Of a stretch of DNA of 64,000 nt, positions 57,001 to 64,000 are shown piece by piece. The position numbers and the translations under genes were made by a program. The number at the start of each line of letters is the position of its first letter. Within the stretch, counting starts at the first letter, position 1. The stretch lies in NCBI RefSeq assembly GCF_029784155.1, contig NC_073693.1, positions 290,070,875 through 290,134,874 of the forward strand. The letters run 5' to 3'. Source of the DNA: Uranotaenia lowii. Lineage: Eukaryota; Arthropoda; Insecta; Diptera; Culicidae. The notes below the pieces were generated by a model, which did not search any database, was not told the DNA's origin, and saw only the letters and a program-made list of their open reading frames with translations.

Positions 57001-58799
57001 TTGTCATTTTTGTCATTTTTGTCATTTTTGTCATTTTTGTCATTTTTGTCATTTTTGTCATTTTTGTCATTTTTGTCATTTTTGTCATTTTTGTCATTTT
57101 TGTCATTTTTGTCATTTTTGTCATTTTCGTCATTTTTGTCATTTTTGTCATTTTTGTCATTTTTGTCATTTTTGTCATTTTTGTCATTTTTGTCATTTTT
57201 GTCATTTTTGTCATTTTTGTCATTTTTGTCATTTTTGTCATTTTTGTCATTTTTGTCATTTTTGTCATTTTTGTCATTTTTGTCATTTTTGTCATTTTTG
57301 TCATTTTTGTCATTTTTGTCATTTTTGTCATTTTTGTCATTTTTGTCATTTTTGTCATTTTTGTCATTTTTGTCATTTTTGTCATTTTTGTCATTTTTGT
57401 CATTTTTGTCATTTTTGTCATTTTTGTCATTTTTGTCATTTTTGTCATTTTTGTCATTTTTGTCATTTTTGTCATTTTTGTCATTTTTGTCATTTTTGTC
57501 ATTTTTGTCATTTTTGTCATTTTTGTCATTTTTGTCATTTTTGTCATTTTTGTCATTTTTGTCATTTTTGTCATTTTTGTCATTTTTGTCATTTTTGTCA
57601 TTTTTGTCATTTTTGTCATTTTTGTCATTTTTGTCATTTTTGTCATTTTTGTCATTTTTGTCATTTTTGTCATTTTTGTCATTTTTGTCATTTTTGTCAT
57701 TTTTGTCATTTTTGTCATTTTTGTCATTTTTGTCATTTTTGTCATTTTTGTCATTTTTGTCATTTTTGTCATTTTTGTCATTTTTGTCATTTTTGTCATT
57801 TTTGTCATTTTTGTCATTTTTGTCATTTTTGTCATTTTTGTCATTTTTGTCATTTTTGTCATTTTTGTCATTTTTGTCATTTTTGTCATTTTTGTCATTT
57901 TTGTCATTTTTGTCATTTTTGTCATTTTTGTCATTTTTGTCATTTTTGTCATTTTTGTCATTTTTGTCATTTTTGTCATTTTTGTCATTTTTGTCATTTT
58001 TGTCATTTTTGTCATTTTTGTCATTTTTGTCATTTTTGTCATTTTTGTCATTTTTGTCATTTTTGTCATTTTTGTCATTTTTGTCATTTTTGTCATTTTT
58101 GTCATTTTTGTCATTTTTGTCATTTTTGTCATTTTTGTCATTTTTGTCATTTTTGTCATTTTTGTCATTTTTGTCATTTTTGTCATTTTTGTCATTTTTG
58201 TCATTTTTGTCATTTTTGTCATTTTTGTCATTTTTGTCATTTTTGTCATTTTTGTCATTTTTGTCATTTTTGTCATTTTTGTCATTTTTGTCATTTTTGT
58301 CATTTTTGTCATTTTTGTCATTTTTGTCATTTTTGTCATTTTTGTCATTTTTGTCATTTTTGTCATTTTTGTCATTTTTGTCATTTTTGTCATTTTTGTC
58401 ATTTTTGTCATTTTTGTCATTTTTGTCATTTTTGTCATTTTTGTCATTTTTGTCATTTTTGTCATTTTTGTCATTTTTGTCATTTTTGTCATTTTTGTCA
58501 TTTTTGTCATTTTTGTCATTTTTGTCATTTTTGTCATTTTTGTCATTTTTGTCATTTTTGTCATTTTTGTCATTTTTGTCATTTTTGTCATTTTTGTCAT
58601 TTTTGTCATTTTTGTCATTTTTGTCATTTTTGTCATTTTTGTCATTTTTGTCATTTTTGTCATTTTTGTCATTTTTGTCATTTTTGTCATTTTTGTCATT
58701 TTTGTCAATTTTGTCAATTTTGTCAATTTTGTCATTTTTGTCATTTTTGTCATGTTTTGTTGTTATGCCATTTTTGTCATTTTTGTCAGGTTTGTTATT
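54071..58799. repeat. 9-bp satellite, (TTTTTGTCA)n, about 4.7 kb
   Basis: About 520 head-to-tail copies of a 9-bp unit. The left end (to about 54540) is mostly TTTTTGTAA with mixed units; from there on TTTTTGTCA dominates. From about 57130 to 58700 I see no variant unit. Because nine is a multiple of three, long open frames arise in several frames on both strands (up to 1534 codons, such as repeats of SFL, CHF, FVI or MTK); none has other sequence features of a gene. T-tracts every 9 bp may give unusual helix geometry. Confidence 0.98.
56912..58769 (+). repeat. 1791-bp higher-order duplication in the satellite
   Basis: A marker block (three TTTTGTCAA units, two or three standard units, then CATGTTTTGTTGTTATGCC) occurs at 56912-56978 and again at 58703-58769, exactly 1791 bp (199 units) apart. 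The interval is nearly pure unit sequence. The second block sits at the right edge of the array, so unequal exchange near that edge probably created the copy. Confidence 0.9.
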
Positions 58800-60000
58800 T
58801 TTGTAAAATTTGTCAAGTTTTCAATTTTTCAATTTTTTATAACAGACCTATTTTGTAAATTTTGTAATTTTTGTTAAATTTGTCAATTTTTTTCAATGTT
58901 TTGAATTTTGTCAAATTTTTATATTTTATCATTTTTGTCATTTTTGGCAATTTTGTTTACTTGACCATTTTGTCAATATGGTCAAGTTTGAAGCTTTGGT
59001 CAATTTTGAAGCTTCGGACATTTTTTTAAATGTTTTTTAGTCAATTTTTTATGGCTTAACTACGGAATTTATTCAATTTTGTCAAATTTGTCGTTTTGAC
59101 GATTTTATCATTTAAGATATTTAAGATAGTATTTTTTAATTTAGTCTTTTTTGTCTTTTTTCACAATTTTATATATTTGTTGATCTTTTTTATCGAAATT
59201 TTTTTTGTTGGTTTTGTATATTTTTTCTAAATTCTTTCAATTTTTATTAAAAAAAATCATGGAATTTTCTTGACTGAGAATTAATTGAACATTTTGCAAT
59301 TTATTGAATTATGCGTTGGCGTAAACATTATCAAACAATGCTCAATTAGAGATGCCAGAAGAATCTTTGAAAAATTTAAACAAAAAGATAAAAATTTTCG
59401 ATGAATTTAAATTTAACTGTATGAACTATTGCAATTTCCTTCAGAGTTCATTAAAAAAGCAAGTAGAATCAATTTTAGGTCTTCTTCTGAAATTTCAATA
59501 ATTTTTTGATAAATATTTATTACTGCTAACATTAGTACATTTGAGTTTCAAAAACTGGTGTTAATCTTACCAATGCAAACACGCCTGTTTTCTGTAATCC
59601 AAAGCAACAAATTTGAAGGTTGTGTCAGGAATTAATGGAGGGGCTGTATCCCTTTATGCAATCCCACTCACTTTATTATGAAACGGGGCTTTTTTTCAAC
59701 CCGGTTCAGCTAAAAGCTGAACTAGAATTTTGACAACTTTGTGGGTTTTTGACAACTTTTGACAACTTTGTGGATATTTGGCCATCTTGATTAGTGATTG
59801 CTAGATATTGCTAGCAAGCCAAATGGTAACGATTTCCGGATTGATCATTTTATGATATTTACCATGAAAAAAAAATTTTTTTAACTTTTTTTTTATATTT
59901 TCTTCTTTTTTCGTTTATAGGTTGGAAAGGGAATTTTTTTTTTTATGATAAAAATCATTTTAATTGTGCCGTCCAGTTTCGCAAAAACGTCAAAATCAAA
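58800..60000. other. degenerate satellite edge and AT-rich flank
   Basis: To about 59160 the sequence keeps decayed TTTTGTCAA-like pieces, the eroded border of the array. Beyond it is AT-rich non-coding DNA with small repeats such as TTTGACAACTTTGTGG near 59740-59780. Confidence 0.55.
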
Positions 60001-60120
60001 GGGTACAAAAATTCACACTAAAACACAAAAACACAGACATCGTCTGAGTTCATCGAGCTAATAGGTACCTTTGGAGGCCCATAATTAATGATCGTCCGAT
60101 AACTACACCTTCTGTAAGAA
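60001..60120 (+). repeat. ACACAGACATCGTCTGAGTT-type dispersed repeat
   Basis: ACACAGACATCGTCTGAGTT, CATCGAGCTAATAGGTA and GGAGGCCCAT resemble, from memory, a short repeat that is very common in mosquito and other arthropod assemblies. Only one copy lies in this window, so the call rests on recollection. Confidence 0.4.
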
Positions 60121-60696
60121 AGACCAAAAGAAACTGTATCTAAAAAAAAGCCTAAAGTATTTAAAATGTGATTTTTATGATAATGAACAAACTGCGCATG
60201 ATTGCTGATTAGTCTTAAATATTCTAAATTGTCATTAGTCTAAACAGGCCATATAAGATTGAAATTTAACTATTTATTTCTCCAAGGCTTAGAATATTAA
60301 ACTAATTAAATCTTATACGTTACCTACAAATACCACGGAAGAGTTAAGGCGTACCTGAAAAACAAAAAAAAAAGATATGAAATTTTTAGTTTAGTATAGT
60401 ATAGTAAAAAGATAAGAAATGTTTCAATATTCAAAATTTGAATGCTTTTATGGTTTTCTGAATAAAGGATCAAGTGTTCTTTAACTTTAAAAAAGTAATA
60501 TTCTACACTTAACACAAATGCTTCATCTACGGGATCCCGTATACTTTTTATAATTGAAGCATAGTGAATAGGAATAACATCTTCTTAGAAACTGTAGTGA
60601 ATGGCTTATTTTCCCAAAATGATATGACGACTCGGGAATCCTCAATAAATTCTTCGATTCTTCAATTTTGCATAATTACTTTAATTGTGAACACCT
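60121..60696. other. AT-rich gene-less stretch
   Basis: The minus-strand frame at 60324-60515 is hydrophobic and unrecognised. Nothing else is visible. Confidence 0.4.
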
Positions 60697-61018
60697 GAAG
60701 ACCCAGAAAAAAACCTTCTTTTAAGAGACCTCAAGTGTCAATTTTACACTCCTCTCTTAAAACCGCTTTATCTCTCTTGCTTCTCAACCGATTTTTACAA
60801 AGTTTATATTTTTGGAAGCCTCGTAATTCAAATATAACTAAAGACAATATTCAGCTCCAATACTTCAATTATAAATAAAAAAATTGAAATTTACCTTTAT
60901 TCAAAGTCAAAGAGTAACAATCCGGAAAAATGCGAAAAAAGACTGTAGATCAGCTACGGAAAGCTAAAAAAATTCACTTAATGTCCAAAAAAGCTCAAGT
61001 TAGAGGCTATAACGATGC
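60697..61018 (+). repeat. dispersed repeat, partner of 10555-10775
   Basis: Shares in order GA(A)GACCCAGAAAAAA, CTTAAAACCG, CCGGAAAAATGCGAAAAAAG and TTAATGTCCAAAAAAGCTCA with 10555-10775. It abuts the G-tract repeat that follows. Confidence 0.55.
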
Positions 61019-61020
61019 GC

Positions 61021-61232
61021 CAGGGCCGTATTATAAACCAGTTCGTGGGAGAGAGGGAGGGGGGGATTTTGTGACATAATTTTTCCTATAATTTTTTTTA
61101 ACAATGCATGCATAAAGAGAATAGCTAAAAAAGTTCTTAATAGTAAGGAATAATAATTAATATTAAGGAATTTAATTTAATTTCTCACTTTCGAAAATAA
61201 GTCCTAGAAGTTGCCATTTTTTTCTAGAAGCT
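61021..61232 (+). repeat. dispersed G-tract repeat, copy 2
   Basis: Aligns with the reverse complement of 5760-6001 (see there), including the G tract near 61050-61067, AACAATGCATGCATAA and CCTAGAAGTTGCCA. Confidence 0.7.
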
Positions 61233-63307
61233 TAAGAAAATACATATACAAGATTTTAAAATTTCATTTCAAAGAAAAAAAAATTATGTTTAGTTATATA
61301 ACAAAGCAGTAAGATTAACCATAAGCATGACCATTTGAGGTATTCATTGGTGAAAAAATTCAAACATTTAGGAATGAAAGTAAGAGTTTAAATTTGCAGT
61401 TCAAATAAGATTCATTTTCAACTCTTGTAAACTCGGGTCATAATAAAGACTTTAGTTTTAAACATTGTTAAAGGAGAATCTTCAAAATAAATAATGTTAA
61501 ACAAAACCAGTAAAATTTGTTTTCAGTTGAATTTGAAAAAAAGGTTGTAGGTTTCTCAGAAATCTAAACTTCTTTTTATATTGGTGATTTGTTCTGATTT
61601 GTGTTCCAAACTGACTTTGGTTGAATGTAAAACTTTAATATTGAATCCAGAATCAAATTTATTAAACTGCGATGGCCTGTTATTTGAATCCTTAGAGAAA
61701 TTCTAACATTGTTATTTTAATCTTGAATACTAAACTTAACTTCGAGCTGAATCTGAATTTTCAATATTCATTCCGAATCTTAGTAGGGTAGGTGTTCCTA
61801 ATTTAGCATGTGTACCTAATGTTAACATACCGTTCGATTTTCACTGTTTTTGATGTTATTTTTCACTTATCACAATTATAAAAAAAAAAATCGATAATGT
61901 ATAATGATAATGAACGGATCATGTGAATTTTTATTTTACAAACAGATTAGTTGTCTAACTCACAGGATTTTTCGTAAAATCCGGATTGTTTCAAAGTATG
62001 TCCAAATTGAATGGAATTGTTAGCAAATTACTTAAAAAATACTTGTTTAGAAATGGAAGATTTTCAACGATCTGTTAAAATAAACTGTTTTGAGCTAATA
62101 AAACATGATTTTTTTACTTCAGTGTATCTTAAAGCTAAAAATGTTGAAGAAATATTTTCGCCAGGTTGTGAAAAACGCGCCCTTCGAGACAGAGAAGGAA
62201 ACCATCAAGTTACAGAGAGCTTCTCAACGAAAACAGAATCGAAAGAAAAAATTGAAAAAAAATCTCAATAAAATACGTTGTAAACCGTCATCTGGGGCAT
62301 CATGGAACACTTTTCAACTTCAATAGCTTTTAAAAACCTAAAGTCCACAGAAAATCCTACCGTTTGTACATCAAAAGTTTTAAGGTTAATGGAACATCAA
62401 ATAAACGTAGTCAGAAAAAAATGATCCCACCAATTATTTATAAATTTACAAAACATGCAATTTTTACCATACTAAGAAAAGTGGGTAAGTTGCAAAAACC
62501 TTTGTTTTTAATGAAAAATATAAAAAAAAAGTTTGAATAGTTATAGTTTTTGACATATTTGTGATTTCGTTACGCATAAAGCACGATCTGCAGTTAATTT
62601 TTATTTTGTTTGAATTATGGTTTATATTTTTTCTGTCAAAGATTTTTTTTAAAAGAAAGCATTAGGGTGCTGTATACATTTAGGGATAGAAAATACTACA
62701 AAAAAAATTTACATCATATTCTAGCATATGGAAACAAGATTGAAACTGTGAATCATTGATTTGCATGTCAGTGCATTTTAACTCAGACTGGTAACGGAAT
62801 TTTAAAAATATTTATTTTAAAAAATTGAATGATTGTCCGAAAAATATTCATACACCAACAGTGTTGATATAGGATAATTAAATCAATATAAAGTTTGTAG
62901 GTAATATCATAAAGCCAATCCGTCACATTGTCTAAAGTTTTTAACGGCATCAAAAAATGTAAAAAATTCGATTTTTCTTATTTTCGATGAGAATCAAAAA
63001 CTTCAAAAAATTATCTCACGATGTGAGAAACTATGGCATTATCGTTTTGTTATCATTAAATGATAATTTTATTACATTTTATTACAATAAAAGGTAAATA
63101 AGTGTGATGCAACGCAAATGTTGAATCGAACCATGCTGTTGCATGATGCTCTGTTTGACTGTACTTATTTGTATCCATTACAATGAGTTTTCTACTTTTT
63201 GAAATATAATTAATGTATCCATTGTAAAAAAGTTTGAATTTTAATAAGCTCAACGTCCGCTACTTTCTTTAAAACTAGCGTAAAAGAATATGGTGTAGGA
63301 TTTAAAT
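61233..63307. other. AT-rich gene-less stretch
   Basis: No gene is supported. TAGGGTAGGTGTTCCTAATT near 61794 looks like one end of a TA-flanked MITE, but I did not find its partner. The overlapping frames at 62011-62326 are lysine-rich and unrecognised. Confidence 0.45.
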
Positions 63308-63400
63308 CATGGGTGGCCAAACCATGGCCCGCGGGCCACATGTGGCCCGCGACCAACTTTTTGGGGCCCGCTCTTTTTGAAAATTCCAAGTTATAAGAAT
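63308..63400 (+). mobile_element. hAT-like end, GCCCGCGGGCC type, copy 2
   Basis: ATGGGTGGCCAAACCATGGC is shared with 42703. It is followed by a perfect 22-bp palindrome (63330-63351, centred on CCACATGTGG), then GGGGCCCGCTCTTTTTG. Only the terminal part is recognisable; the sequence beyond is AT-rich. Confidence 0.6.
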
Positions 63401-64000
63401 TGATCGGTTTTCTTGGTCTGCGTATATTATTTGGAAAAAAATATATTTAAATCTACTTTTACTAATGTCAAAACAAACATCTGAAAATCTCTTTGAAGTT
63501 ATATAAGCTAAAGGGGTAAAATTGTATTAAAACTTAAAACTAATTTCGAGAAAACACACTTTTGAATTGTTGTGTTTGAGCCATTTTCTATACATATTTC
63601 AAACATTTGCAGTATTCATTCGAACGTATAAGCATGCGAATATAATAATATAAATCAAAAAAAATTAAACATGGAGAATCGTTTGGCATTATTTACTCAA
63701 AATAGATCACTTTTGCACTTCTACCCCTTTGGCTCTTCGGGCCTCATATAATTTTACAAAAAAAGGTTACCATCACGGCATAGAAACAATTACAATTACA
63801 ATTTTTACATTATCGAAAATGGAAGGTATTTAACACATTATCTTTTGTCACACATTTCTCAATGTTTCCCGATTGAGTTTAGGTGACTACATATCATTGG
63901 TATGAAAAGCATTCGAGCGGACTCTAGTTTTAATATTGAGGAGTGCGGATAGCCTCAGAAAGATAGTAAGATCGTATCAAATTCGTTTTAAAATCGTAAA
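63401..64000. other. AT-rich gene-less right edge
   Basis: No gene or recognisable repeat apart from a possible continuation of the hAT-like fragment. Confidence 0.4.

Noticed and set aside
54202..58806. Open frames of up to 1534 codons on both strands (SFL, FVI, CHF and MTK repeats)
   Set aside because: They follow from a 9-bp period with no stop codon; the same array is open in several frames on both strands and there is no non-repetitive protein sequence.

Overview
The window is AT-rich eukaryotic nuclear DNA made almost entirely of transposable elements, their remnants and simple-sequence arrays. It carries a Ty3/gypsy element of errantivirus type with an env gene, an RTE-clade LINE, several families of TA-target MITEs, tRNA-derived SINEs and long AT-rich decayed stretches. 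This mix points to an arthropod, most likely a dipteran and probably a mosquito. That is an inference from element types, not from a host gene. I found no host exon, rRNA or functional tRNA gene that I can support. The GC-richer stretches (about 1-1000, 8660-10450, 17100-17650, 21700-23000, 41700-42450 and 50900-52800) look single-copy and could be intronic or intergenic host DNA.

Layout. 1-20000: AT-rich DNA with a 729-bp palindromic foldback (1656-2384) flanked by an 8-bp duplication, an imperfect 287-bp tandem duplication, a minus-strand SINE, dispersed repeats, a run of TGAATTCACGTCAC motifs (11.6-12.6 kb) and two TA-flanked MITEs (13595-14506, 15222-16120). 19.2-21.3 kb: three consecutive hairpins, then two adjacent copies of a CCCGG-rich element. 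24.2-26.4 kb: a partial MITE and a 1.59-kb Tc1/mariner-like foldback with IR/DR architecture.

27.8-37.5 kb: a 9.05-kb gypsy-type LTR retrotransposon sits inside a (TA)n microsatellite. Its LTRs differ by only about 1.7 percent, so the insertion is fairly young. It keeps a Ser-type primer binding site, a strong splice donor, five copies of a 16-bp leader motif, gag, a slippery heptamer AAATTTT exactly at the gag/pol overlap, pol (protease, RT, RNase H, integrase), a splice acceptor directly before the env ATG, and an env with signal peptide, furin-like site and membrane anchor. It is not functional as it stands: gag has a one-base frameshift, pol is split by a 1159-bp MITE, and env has a frameshift, an exact 319-bp tandem duplication and a nonsense codon.

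38.6-47.3 kb: two copies of one SINE family (the plus-strand copy has a perfect 10-bp target duplication), another tRNA-like SINE head, hAT-like fragments, small hairpins, and a 7-bp (ACATGAG)n minisatellite embedded in a 16-bp ACGCGG repeat element. 48.0-50.9 kb: a 5'-truncated, frameshifted RTE LINE on the minus strand. 54.07-58.80 kb: a 4.7-kb satellite of a 9-bp unit (TTTTTGTCA) whose core is almost perfectly homogeneous; a marker block occurs twice in it exactly 1791 bp (199 units) apart. The very long open frames there are artefacts of a 9-bp period. The rest, to 64 kb, is AT-rich repeat debris.
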